Source: Margaritispora aquatica
Lineage: Eukaryota; Ascomycota; Leotiomycetes; Helotiales; Discinellaceae
NCBI GenBank assembly: GCA_007644065.1
Contig: VJWN01000019.1
Coordinates: forward strand, 1-64,000
Direction: 5' to 3'
Length of the DNA: 64,000 nucleotides
The notes beneath the pieces are model-generated. The model was not told where the DNA came from. It did no database searches and saw nothing but the letters and a program-made list of their open reading frames with translations. Of the stretch, positions 1 to 10,962 are shown piece after piece. The translations under genes were made by a program, and so were the position numbers. Within the stretch, counting starts at the first letter, position 1. Every line of letters begins with the position of its first letter.

Positions 1-142
1 TAACCCTAACCCTAACCCTAACCCTAACCCTAACCCTAACCCTAACCCTAACCCTAACCCTAACCCTAACCCTAACCCTAACCCTAACCCTAACCCTAAC
101 CCTAACCCCTAACCCTAACCCTAACCCTAACCCTAACCCTAA
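1..142. repeat. Telomere repeat tract (CCCTAA)n
   Basis: About 23 head-to-tail TAACCC units, the complement of the vertebrate/filamentous-fungal TTAGGG repeat, with one variant unit that has an extra C near position 108. The C-rich strand is the + strand, so base 1 is the chromosome end and the genes lie inward. The tract ends abruptly at AAGCTAG and AT-rich DNA follows. Confidence 0.98.
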
Positions 143-1865
143 GCTAGTATAAGCCGGTATATAGATTAGTATATAAGTTTTTTACCTTTTTTTAAAGGTA
201 TTTTATAGTTCTATAGTTAATATTTAAATAATATATTTTTATTTAAAGGTTCCTCGAATACTTTTAAAAAATCTTTATATTCTAAAGGTAAGGGGTTTAC
301 TATAAACTCCTTTCTTAGCTTTACCTAGGCTACTATTACTTTTTACGTAGCGCTTAGTTTCGGGTAACTTTATAGCTCTTTTTAAAATACTTATAGTTTT
401 TAATTAATTATCTTTTAGTTATCTCGTAACTATAGTCTTTATACGATCGTTTATATAGCCTAATTAATATCTAGATTAAACTCTTATAGTTATAGGTCTT
501 TAAGTATTACGTCCTTACTAATCGGTACTAGGTCAAACTTAAGTTATATAGTTTTTCCGTTTAGTACGACAGGTAGTATTTTGGTTTCGAAGGTGATAAT
601 TCCTCCGTTCTTTATATCTTTTCTATTTACGGTAACGATCTTTTATATCTTTTCTATTTATAGTAACGATCTAGTATAGCTTTACCTTATAAATATATCT
701 CTAGCCTTACCTTTAAGACTATTTATTATTTATAAGGTTCGTCTTTACTCTAGAATCTATTAATCTTATTACTTTCTTTCCTTTAACGTATAGGGCTAGA
801 TTTACGAGTAGACGTTTTATAATATATACTTCGGCTATAGTATAGATATAACGTTAAGGTATTTTAAATATATAAGACTCTTTTACTAGCCTTAGAGCTA
901 AAGAGTTAGATCTTTTAACTCTTTACTAAATTATAGATTTACTTAATATATATAAATATCTTAGCTATTTAGTATATAAACGTTTAGTATTTTTTATTAT
1001 TTATAAATAATATATTATTCTAAAATATAATTAGTCTAATATAATTCTTAATAAGTTTTATTATACTAGAATAACTTAGTAAATTCTCTAGGTTTATAAT
1101 AAATATTACTAGAATTAAGTTAATACTCTTTATTCTAGACTATATCTACGACTCTATCCCTTTTTATCTAAGCTTCCGAAAAGTATCCCGTTTTTTCTTT
1201 AATAGCTCTATAGACCTAATAGATATATATAGTATATTTATTTATAAATACGTTAGTATATTCGTCGTTAGCTTTTTCCCGTTCTATAAAGATTCGTTTA
1301 GCTAGTTCTTTTCCTAAGGTTTAAATAATTCTTTTTACTATATATTAAGCTTTTTTTAAATAAAATAAAAAGGTTTTTATGTATAGCTTAGTTAGATAAA
1401 AGTATAATAAAGCTATATAACTATATATTATTTTATTTTTAATATAGTAGACGTAACTACTATATATATAATCTATCTATATTATTTCTAGATATTCTAG
1501 ATCCGTTAACTCTAGTATCTCTTTAAGTATAGGTTTATAATAAAGATTATCTTTATAATTCTTAAAGGTTTTATTAATCCTTTAAAGTCTTTTTTTTTAA
1601 TTCCTTAAGTTAGAAAGTAGTCTTCTGTTTTTTTTATTTATCTATAAATAATATAGTTATTATCTATATAGTCTTATATCTAGATAGTATATTCGTCTCG
1701 GGAGCTATCTATTTATTTATAAAGTAGTAAAGAGAAAAATATCGCTATAAATTCCTTTTTAGCTATTATTACTACTACTTTTCTACTAGTAAAGTATTTA
1801 TTAGCGTTAATTACTAGTCCCTAGTAAATCTTTTTATCTATTATAATAACTTACTTTTTAGATTA

Positions 1866-1910
1866 TCTATACTCTTTATTTTAATAATCTAATCTTTTAT
1901 AGTTATAATA
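1866..1910 (-). pseudogene. RIP-destroyed gag zinc knuckle (CCHC box)
   Basis: The minus-strand reading has aromatic residues at the spacing X2-X4-X4 that defines the retroviral-type CCHC knuckle. Four Tyr codons (TAT/TAC) stand where three Cys and one His belong, and a stop stands where a Trp or Gln is expected. TGT-to-TAT and CAY-to-TAY are exactly the transitions RIP makes. It follows a gag-like segment in the same frame. Family assignment rests on spacing and context, not on a database match. Confidence 0.6.
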
Positions 1911-3614
1911 GTTTTTTTTTTTTTTTTAGCCTTATTTATTATTCTTTTTTAGTTTACCTCCTCGAGGCTTACCCTAGCTTAGGCTATCTCTCGGAGTAAT
2001 TCTTATAAACTCCGTGATTTATCTTTATTAGTAGGGCCTAGTTTCTACCTATACTATTTAGTAGTAAAGTTATTAGTAATAGTACTAATAACCGTACTTA
2101 TTTTACTTCTCGAGCTTTTTTTTTCGTTATCTTTTTTAAATTTATATTACTAATATCTTAAGTTCTTAAAAGGTTTTAGCTTTTAGATAATTTATAAGCT
2201 TATTCTTAAATTACTCCGAAAGTCCTTTATAGAACTAATCTTTAAGTTCTCCGTTACTCTAGTTTACCCTTAGTACGTATTATTAGAAAATAGCGAGGTA
2301 CTCTAGATAATAATTCCTTATTTATAAAGCCTAGAGCTTATAAATAACCTTCTTATTCTCGAAGAATTCTCTATAGATTTTTTTAAGTACTTTAATAAAA
2401 AAGATAAAGTTTATAAATATCCTCTTTATATCTAGTCTTTAATCCGCGGTTTCCTTAGTATTATAATCTTTTAAATAAGTATTAATAAACTTAAATAGTT
2501 CTCTTTCTAAATATAAGATTATAAATATAACTTAGTCTATTTAAATAAAAAAGCTATTAAGGTTATAGTTAATATAAATACCTAGTTTAACGAGGTATAG
2601 CTTAAGTTAGCTTAGTTCTCCTTTAAACTTTAATAGTATTATAACTTTAGTAAGTCTAGTAAGTTTAACTTAGTTATATACTATACTATATATCTTAATA
2701 TTCTTTATTACTATATCTTTTTTTTTATTTTTTATTCCTTTTTTTTTTTTTTTTTTTTTTTTTATTATTTTCTTTTTTTAGGGTTATCTAGGATTATTAA
2801 AGGGTAGTTAGTACTAGTAAAGTAATAGTAGGTATCGATATACGGGCTAGGGCTACTAGCTAGGCTAGCCGTTTATCTATACTACTTTTTTTTAGTCCTA
2901 CTATTTTAAATAATATTTAGGGTTTAGTATTTAAAGTATAACAGCTAGTTTATCTATATAATTCGTTAACTATCTAGTTTTAGATTTAAATAAAGGTTAA
3001 GAGTAGAACTAGAAGTAAGACTAGAGTTATTAGTAAATAGATAGTATTTATTATTTTAAGTTAAGTATAAAGCTTTTAAACTAATAAGACTATCTATTTA
3101 TTATATAGAATCTTTATATACCGTACTAGCTTTACTAGCTAGGCTAGTAGAGCGTACGTTCTACTAGCTTAGCTAGTATAGCTAGTATAACTAAGCCTAG
3201 TTATATAATCCCTCGGATTACTCCTTATAAACACTACGTTACTAATTATATAATTCCTCGTAACTATTATATTTATTAGGTCCGTTACTAGTTATATCGA
3301 TCGTATCTTTTCTAAAGAGGGTACCCTTCTACAACTATACCGGTCCTATCCTAGGTACCTGTTCTACTAAGGGTGCCTCTTACTTGAGAATGCCCGTGAT
3401 ATAGGTGGTGCTTATATAGGTCGTAATATATAACTTAAATAATATAAGTAATTACCTTTTATATAAAGATATAACTAAAGTATTAATTCTCGCGAAGTTA
3501 TAACTCTAAAAAATATAGTTTAAAAAGTTTTATTAACGAGTAATTATAACTAAAAAGATAAGACCGATATTAATATAGATTTAGATAGTTAGCTATTTCT
3601 ATAGTCTTAAATTA

Positions 3615-3630
3615 AACCCCTAACCCTAAA
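3615..3630 (+). repeat. Interstitial telomere-like motif
   Basis: A short CCCCTAACCCTAA stretch lies 3.5 kb from the telomere, at the switch from extremely AT-rich DNA to less degraded repeats. It is only about two units long, so it may be chance or a relic of an older chromosome end. Confidence 0.4.
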
Positions 3631-3756
3631 TTCTACCACTTAAACTTAACCACGATCTCGGTCGTACTAGATAGTATTATAAATTACTTAACCTATAGCC
3701 TTAAGGCTCGGTAGCCTAAGGCTATACAGAGAAGCTATAGGGAGAAAGGAATTCGG

Positions 3757-4165
3757 TCACGAGACTAGGCTAATATAATTATAAAGGATAGCCGAAGAGA
3801 TTACGTAATAGAGCGACCTCAGTAGAAGCGTTAAAGTAGAAATATACTCTAGCTCTAGCGCTCTATAGTCTAGTGTTTCTAGGAGAACGAAGGTTCTATA
3901 TAAGTAAATAGGTTTCCTTAGATAGAAGCTTTGTACTTAACTTTAAATAGTAATTTATACTTATTAGTAATATACCTAGGATTAATACGTTTAATCTACC
4001 GTACTTTAAATCCTTATCTTTTACCCCAAAACCAGCGACAGGGTCGTTACATTAGGCTACTAGGATCGTGATCAGGATAGCCGAGGAGATCACGAGGAGC
4101 GCCAGGAGGGACGAAGGTTCTGTATAATAAAAAAGGTTTCCTTAGATAGGAATTAATAGTATTCG
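3757..4165. repeat. Two diverged direct copies of a subtelomeric repeat unit
   Basis: About 3763-3940 and 4052-4160 share an ordered set of blocks: AGGCTA, GGATAGCCGA(A/G)GAGAT(T/C)ACG, GAACGAAGGTTCT or GACGAAGGTTCT, and GGTTTCCTTAGATAG. The telomere-proximal copy has A or T where the distal copy has G or C (GAGGAG to GAAGAG, ATCACG to ATTACG), so the copy nearer the telomere is the more RIP-mutated. They may be the end of an LTR element, but no coding part is attached. Nothing else is visible up to the first gene. Confidence 0.6.
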
Positions 4166-4230
4166 CAGGATCTAGGAAAAGCTACTATAGAAAACCTGAT
4201 AGAACCCGTCCTGTGAACTGATTAGGAGTA

Positions 4231-6091
4231 TTATACAATGATAACCTTAGTCTGCTGAACTTGTGGCATCTTCTCGTCTTGTTCAACAGTCTCCTCCATA
4301 TCTTTAATCCCAATGATTTGTGCCCCTTTCTCAGTGTGGCTCAAGCCTCCAAAAAGAACATCCATTTCCTCGAGTGCCACATTTTTGGTCTCAGGAAGCA
4401 CAAAATAAACAAAAAGTGCTAAGCATACATTTGTACTCATGAAAAAGAAAAATGTTTTCCTGTGCGAGAATTAGCATGGAAGAATCTAATTTGCACCACC
4501 ACCTGCAGAGAAGACTGAAGTAGACCAGGACTGAGGGCTGTAAGAACAGTTCAAAAATTAACTTACAGTCCACAGTTGGCATAGAATTGGGGGAAAAATT
4601 GCTGGAAGATAGTGTTCGCAACGCCTTGCATTTGCACAGACATACCAACAGCCTGAGCACGGACGTGCATTGGAAAGATCTCGGCCGTATAGATCCATGT
4701 TGTTGCTCCCCAAGAGGGCTTGTAAAAGAATATAAACAGAAAGGCTAGGAACGTGATCGCGATTCCCACTGCTCTGCTCTTGGTCCCTTCTACATCAGGT
4801 GATGCTAGACTAACAACGGCGATTAGCATAGTACATAAGCCCATACCAATGGCACCCGTGACAAACAGAAATTTCCGACCAAAACGATCTACAGTCCAAG
4901 TGGCATTGGCTGTAAAAAGGATGCCAAAGGTTGCATTGAGGGCGTTTATCAAGTTTATAGTATCGACGCTCTTGAAAACCCTTTTGTAGATGGTGGAGGA
5001 ATAGCTATTTAGTGTCCCCTGGCCACTAAGTTGTTGACCGATGTTCAATGCGAATGCAAAGAATAGTCTCTTGCGGATACTGGTATCTTTCCATAGAGTA
5101 AGGTAAACTTCTCTCTTGCTAGGCGCGAGTTGTTTCTCATATGCAAGTGCCTCTCGAATACTTCGGATCTCTGCTTCAATCTCTTCCGGGTCGTCCCGGA
5201 TAGTGTACAGGATAGCACGAGCCGTATCAACATCGTTATGTCGATAAATGTGCCAACGAGGTGACTCTGGAATGAATGGAAGCTGAACAAGTATAACAAT
5301 AGGCATCATGATTTGGAAGAGGACAACGATCTTCCAGTCCCAGTCACCGAGAGCCACGCGGTGATGACCACAAGCATAGTTGATCCAGTAAGCGATGAAA
5401 GAGCCGACGGAGTAGAAGAGCTGCCAGAAAGCCATGATTTTGCCTCGGACGTGTGACTGGGTGACTTCTCCAATGTAGATAGGACCCGAAGCTTTCGCGA
5501 AATCAGCTATGGATTGGATATGTGTAACATCAATCAAACTTACTGATGGCCATTCCGATGCCAAAGCCAATGATCACACGACCTGCCATGAAAGCGCCAA
5601 GATTCCCGCGAGGCGCAAAAGTTTGAACAAAGGTAGCGATGGTTGTAAGAACACAGGCAATGCCCATGCCATAACGACGACCGAGGTAATCAGCCTAAAC
5701 AAAAAATATTAGACCTGTCAAGATTGTAGGGAAAGAGTGCGCCTAGAACATACAGCAGGACCAGAGAAGATCCAACCAGCAGCAATGCCGCCCACGGTGT
5801 AGGTTGTATTTATTAATCCAATATGGGAAGGGTCCTGGAAAGTTTGTCAGTTGGTTCACGATAATGCACGAGTAGTATCTTACTGGCTTGTTGAAATATG
5901 CAGTCCAATGAGGCGAAACTTGGACGGAGTTAAAGACGGAAGCATCGTATCCCATCAGAATCATAGAACATGCTGCGACAAGGGCAATGTACCTAGTGCT
6001 CCATTAGTAAGCTGTCTTGAGCCTTGCCTCCTCGTCTGGTTCTCCCAAAGAATGCGACGTACCAATTGTACACGAGGGTTTTTCCTCCCAT
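4231..6091 (-). CDS. MFS sugar transporter (lactose permease/hexose transporter type)
   Basis: Plasma-membrane sugar/H+ symporter of the major facilitator superfamily. Six exons fit: 6091-6063, 5992-5884, 5834-5754, 5694-5544, 5491-4567 and 4459-4231 (507 residues, in frame throughout). Family signatures include MGYDASVF in helix 1, DYLGRRYG between helices 2 and 3, GPIYIGEV, PESPRWHI, the QQLSGQG helix-7 sugar motif, DRFGRKF and the C-terminal LPETKN. The start is uncertain. The frame stays open upstream to a stop at 6185-6187 without another ATG, and an acceptor-like AAAG at 6063+100 could join an earlier coding exon, so some residues may be missing. It is divergently transcribed from the GH43 gene, suggesting uptake of xylo- or arabino-sugars. 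Substrate specificity cannot be read from sequence. Confidence 0.9.
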
Positions 6092-6388
6092 GATTTTCAG
6101 GGCAAGAGTAGGAATGAATGAGGTCTTTCCGTGGATCGGCGGTGATTCTTGATATGCTTCTCCTTTGAAGAGAAAAATATTTACTTATAGATACCAGAAC
6201 CTCAATAATAAGCCACTATCTCATGGTATTGGCGGATAGATTCACGGCAGAATACCCCGCACTCCAATCCTCATTTCTCGGACTGAATAGGTATGGTGAA
6301 TCCCAAAGAGTGTTGGAACTGGTGGTATTTAGACGCATAGTAAGAAAATCAATGGCTGGTTCTAGTTTATTATTACCCGCGGGATTGT

Positions 6389-6424
6389 GTTCGGCTAATT
6401 TTATATTTAACTGTTTAGCCGAAC
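6389..6424. promoter_or_regulatory. Inverted GGCTAA pair (XlnR/Xyr1-type site)
   Basis: GTTCGGCTAA at 6389-6398 and its exact complement TTAGCCGAAC at 6415-6424 form a perfect 10 bp inverted repeat with a 16 bp spacer. GGCTAA is the core recognised by the xylanolytic activators XlnR/Xyr1, which can bind inverted sites. It lies between the divergent sugar transporter and GH43 genes, about 300 and 520 bp from their starts, so one site could serve both. The regulator itself is not proven. Confidence 0.6.
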
Positions 6425-6738
6425 TCGCAGTTGCTACCAAAGCATTTCCTAGGTGACCAATCGGTCGAATTCCAATGCCAGTCGGTGCTTGGCGCTATAG
6501 CGAGTAACTCTAGATCTGCGCTCAAATCACATCTTGACTCGAGACCTGTACCCAATAGCGGCGAAGAAGAAAATGCTTATCTACACTTCGAGGTGTGAAG
6601 TAATACCATTGATTTATTTAGGCTGAATGTAGTTTATTCAATTACAAGGCTCGTCCCAATACCTCTCAAGGTAACTTCGACGCCAAACGCCACAAACCAA
6701 AGTTTCACTCGCAGCACAACAACTTTGGCTTCACAATC

Positions 6739-6806
6739 ACAACTTGCTTGACACCCGCGGTCTAAGTAGCGTACAACTTGCTTGAGATCAGCGTTCTAAG
6801 TAGCTC
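6739..6806 (+). repeat. 34 bp tandem duplication in GH43 promoter
   Basis: Two adjacent 34 bp units both start ACAACTTGCTTGA and both contain CTAAGTAGC, agreeing at 28 of 34 positions by eye. They end about 140 bp before the GH43 start codon, a place where a doubled regulatory site or a 5' UTR element could act. Confidence 0.6.
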
Positions 6807-6943
6807 ACAACTAATACCTTGCCCAGGTGAGTTCCAATCTCCAGATAGCCTATCTGCTGAATAAGGGGAGAACTTAATTTATATCTGACTACAAAGTACA
6901 TCTTCTAGCGCAGTGCTTTTGACACCTGATAACCAAAGACATT

Positions 6944-8645
6944 ATGGTGTCTGCATATGAGAACCCAATCATTTCGGGCTTTTATCCAGATCCCTCATGT
7001 ATTCGAGTCGATGATACCTTTTACATGATCAATTCCAGCTTTCAATTCTTTCCAGGACTTCCAATTCATAGATCCAAAGACTTGGTCAATTGGGAACTGA
7101 TAGGTATTATCTCTACCTACCAAACAAAGTCTGCTGTTACAGATACAATTTCTAACTATGTGCTTCAGGTCATGCAATCTGCCGCCCTAGCCAATTGAGT
7201 CTTGATAATGCCACCACCAAAGTGAACAATGAACACAGGAGGGAGATATTTACCGGTGGCCTCTATGCACCGACGATTCGCTATCATCGCAGCAAATTCT
7301 ATATCGTTTGCACCAACCTGACTGGAACGTCGAGAATGGAATCAAGTGAAGATTTTCAACCGCAAAATTTCCTTCTAACTTCTACTGACCTGACGAATCC
7401 GGAATCGTTCAGTGACCCTATCTACTTTGCCTTCTACGGCATAGATCCGAGTCTACTTTTCGACGATGACAACAAGGTATATCTGCAGGGTAGCTTCATC
7501 AATGGCTACAGGAAAACTCCAGCTACTGTCATTCGCCAAGCCGAGATAGACGTCGAGACCGGGAAGCTGAAGTCAGAGGTGACCGACATATGGGCTGGTT
7601 CTGGTGGTAAAGTGCCTGAGGGGCCACATCTTTACAAGAAGGATGGCATGTACTGGCTTTTGATCGCTGAGGGCGGCACTCACCGTGGTCATATGATCAC
7701 GATGGCCAAGTCAGAGCATGTTTGGGGCCCATATAAATCCTACGAGCACAACCCAGTGCTCAAAGGTACACCGCACAATATCATTCAGTGCGTTGGACAT
7801 GCTGAGCTGTTTCAAGACACTCATAGTGAATGGTGGGCATGTTTACTTGCCCGCCGTGAGTTCGGAATGTCTTTTCCTCTTGGTCGTGAGACATATCTGG
7901 TACCGGTTACCTGGCCAGATGGTCAGTTCCCTAAATTTGACAAGGTTGAGCTTCGTCAACGTGCTTCCGGAAGGGAAGTGATCAATCGTCGGCTCATCAA
8001 GCATGCTGTCCGAAAGACAATGGAACTTTCATCAAAGCATGCTGTATATTTACGAACTCCGGATTTGACAAAGTATTCACGAGGTGATGATGGGCATTCT
8101 ATAATCCTGGAAGGTACAACGTCGCCACTGGGTGCTAAGGACCAAACCACAACGTATTTTGGATGCAGGCAAACCTCTCTCAATTCAATTTGTAGTGTTA
8201 TCATCAACTCGAAGTCTCTTCTTCACCGGGGTCACTGTGGTTTGTCTGTGTACAAAGACAGTTACCGCTACGTATCACTCGACATAGACTGCAAAAGCCG
8301 TACACTTTCGCAAGCAGCACTCTACCCAGGTGAAGTCTTTTCTTACAAGTATCAAACTTTCCTGCAAGGTGCTGCTGCCATCAAACTAAGCATTAAATCT
8401 TCTGTGAGAAGTTACGTCTTTTCTTACAAGATTCTCGCGAATGGGATATGGTCACCTGGTGTTGACTTTGGAGAGGTTGCATGCAGTTCAATGAGTGGTG
8501 ATGATTTTACAGGTATTTGCCTCAAACATCCATCAGCCGCTATTAGCACAGCATTACTCACTTTTTTATAGGGACTGTTTATGGGATATATGCCTCTGGG
8601 TCTGGTGCGCGAGTCACTTTCACTGATTTCATTATTGAGCAATAA
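6944..8645 (+). CDS. Glycoside hydrolase family 43 (beta-xylosidase/alpha-L-arabinofuranosidase)
   Basis: Exons 6944-7103, 7169-8512 and 8572-8645 give 525 residues. The five-bladed propeller of GH43 is recognised by NPIISGFYPDPS (general base D16), GIDPSLLFDDD (pKa-setting D146) and the EGPHLY acid (E204). The C-terminal part looks like the concanavalin-like domain of fungal two-domain GH43 beta-xylosidases, ending GIYASGSGARVTFTDF. The last 59 bp intron is required: reading through it truncates the conserved end. There is no signal peptide, so the enzyme is probably intracellular and acts on imported oligosaccharides, consistent with its divergent transporter neighbour. Whether it prefers xylosides or arabinosides is not decidable here. 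Confidence 0.93.
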
Positions 8646-8975
8646 TGAGACAAAATGCACCTGCCTCTTTGGCTACGAGCATTGTAACCAATAGACTGAT
8701 GCGAAGATAATTGATTCATTTATGTATATAATTCGTTCCTCGAAGAGATCTGAATAGCTAGATACAAGTTGTCATAGCTGTCCACAGCTAGGTCCCCATA
8801 CAGAATAGAGAAATTACTAACCAATGATTACGGTCAATAATTCTATCTTTTTGTTTTTGTCAGATGTCGAGCACTGAAATGTGAATTAGCTAAAGTATCA
8901 GAAGACTGGTTTCTAAAAACACATGTCATGAACCACCGAGAAATATTTAGATATACTTCATTGACTAACTTTGCT
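8646..8975. other. Gene-free interval (convergent 3' ends)
   Basis: Intergenic DNA between the 3' end of GH43 and the 3' end of the Zn2Cys6 regulator. AT-rich terminator-like sequence only; no coding potential seen. Confidence 0.7.
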
Positions 8976-10962
8976 CTAGTGTACAGAATCCGAGAGTTTG
9001 GAGTCTAGATGTGCTAAAATTCGAGGATATGAATCGCGAAATTTCCGTGCTGTCCCGACCAGCGGTGAATCTGCATAGTTGTCTATGAGCTCCAGCATAG
9101 TTGCCCCAATGAGACGTATTTTTGCCACACAAGCCTCTCCATTTATCCGCAGATCATCAAGTGCGCAGCTACACACAATGTGCAGCATTGTCTCTGCAAT
9201 GTTTGTTTTTTGTAGCAGTAATGCTGATGATTCACCAGTCCTCATCCGAACTTCTTTAGCGGATTCGAATATCGTCGGATCAATCTTGATTTGCGAAGCT
9301 GAGCTTTGATCAATTCCGGACCACAACTGACTCATGGAGTCTGCAAGCGCTGGCATTGCCTGTAGAACAACCATTCGTAAGCATTGAAAGCTAATGTGTA
9401 AGTTTGCTCTTTGAATGGCTAAGATCTTTGAAGCTTGATTCACACCACCTCTCTCCTGGAAACCGAAGCTTGATGTGGAAATGGAAAATGTCGGATGGGC
9501 TTGAAGACCGCTTGGTAGGTTGTCCAAAGACGTTTGAAACTCAAGGTATAGCTTGGTGAGCCGAGAGACATCTCCTAATGTAGCAATTTGCTGTGGTGAC
9601 TGGAAATCAGGTCGCGAGAGGAATCGTTCTCGTAACAACTCGATTTCGAACAACAAAACATACGCAGAATTCCACAGTTCATAATTGAACATAAAACCTG
9701 TTAGAGAATCCGGACGGTCGCATTCGTTGTCGAACTCTGAGAATATAACACTATCCACATCTCCAGAACTATGTGGATACTTGACAGTAATACCCCCATC
9801 AAGGGAGAATTTGCCCATGACAACTGGATGCTTACTGAGAATGCTAGCAGATTTGTCTCCTACAAACAGTAGGAAGAAGATGCGACGACAAAGTTCACTT
9901 TCTGAGTGTTTCATGTGAGCGTATGAAGATTCGTCGTGCAGTCGCAATCCTTGGCAAATGCGGATAGCAGCTCCTAAGTTGTGCCACGACGATCGCATTC
10001 TTCCAGTGGTGTGGTGATATTCGGCGTAGAGATATCTAATGGTAATGGAGGTGGAGTTGGGGTGCTCGAGATCTTCGGCGACGTAGGTATCTAGAGCTGC
10101 CTTTGAAGCATGGTAGAAATGAACCCCAATCTCTGCCTTGACCGAGAAAATGGAGGTAGGAAGGACAGCGATCGTCACAGCACATAGAGCGGTCAGCAAT
10201 GCGAACAAAGAAACCTCCTTTTGTGAATAATGGCCATCAATACGAGATATCGCACCTTCAATGTCTGGCCTACAGACAATTGGCATTAAGGGGTAGAGGC
10301 CGTCAAAGAAGACCTTGACGCATTTCACGGCTATGGATGTCAGGGATTCAGAACGATCTGCTTTATTGATGAGATTTTCCAAGTTGCAAATTATTGTCTT
10401 GATTTGAGACTCGCGAAGCACATCATTTTCAACAGATATTGGTGAGATTCCATCTGATATCTGATCAATTTGCGGACTGTATTGATTATCAGCAAAAGTA
10501 CTGGCAATGTCTTCAATATATTAACGTACTGTAGCACGTTCGGAGTATCAGCCCCGCAAGATGCCGGGAAGCTGAGGGGAGAACTGGCTGCCGGGGAGGG
10601 CTCACGGCGCGCAATGTTTGAAATATATGTGTTTCCATTCGTAGGGCTAGTGACCTTTCTCTTTCGTCCGCGCTTTTCCGACGGTAAAAAAAATTCGCAT
10701 CTAATGAAGCGAATTTCACAATTGGCGCAAGTCGGTCGTCGTAGATCACACTTCAAAAATATCAACCAATGCAATACTTAGAGAAGGGTCTTCTAACCTT
10801 AACTTTCCGCTCGCGACATCGGTCGCATGCACGACTTAAGCGCTTTCGTACAGAGCTCCTACCCGGATCAACAGAATTTGCTGCGTGAACGATGCTCCCG
10901 TCAATGTCCAGCCCTAATTCCGTGCCGGCTCTGTTACTATCTCCTGGAGAAGAATTATCCAT
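8976..10962 (-). CDS. Zn2Cys6 (C6) fungal transcription factor
   Basis: Nuclear DNA-binding regulator. Exons 10962-10798, 10750-10530 and 10476-8976 give 628 residues. The binuclear zinc cluster is split by intron 1: C46-X2-C49-X6-C56-X6-C63-X2-C66-X6-C73, followed by a basic RGRKRK stretch. The middle and C-terminal region (about 150-600) has the leucine-rich texture and the 'YPLMPIVCRPDIEGAI' start of the fungal-specific regulatory (middle homology) domain. For intron 2, a 53 bp GT-AG intron keeps frame; a 29 bp alternative in the same phase is too short. It sits between GH43 and a polygalacturonase, so it is a candidate local regulator of wall degradation. It is not recognisably XlnR, whose cluster differs. 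Confidence 0.92.

Larger units (their letters stand above)
143..3640 (-). mobile_element. RIP-degraded subtelomeric repeats with remains of a Ty3/gypsy-like element
   Basis: Extremely AT-rich DNA dominated by TA dinucleotides, as left by RIP (C-to-T on both strands), with no intact ORF. On the minus strand, roughly 2400 down to 1860, a stop-interrupted reading resembles a Ty3/gypsy gag: a segment ending in a 'KD-stop-FYKGLSE' signature, then near 1910-1866 a zinc-knuckle spacing in which each metal-binding Cys and the His reads as Tyr. All stops are TAA or TAG, convertible from CAA, CAG or TGG by single transitions. A further former coding stretch of unknown identity lies at about 1700-960. 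A run of 25 T lies at 2739-2763. No LTR pair or boundary could be set. Confidence 0.7.

Noticed and set aside
7169..8571. Reading GH43 through to the stop at 8569-8571
   Set aside because: This skips a 59 bp GT-AG intron and loses the conserved C-terminal GTVYGIYASG stretch.
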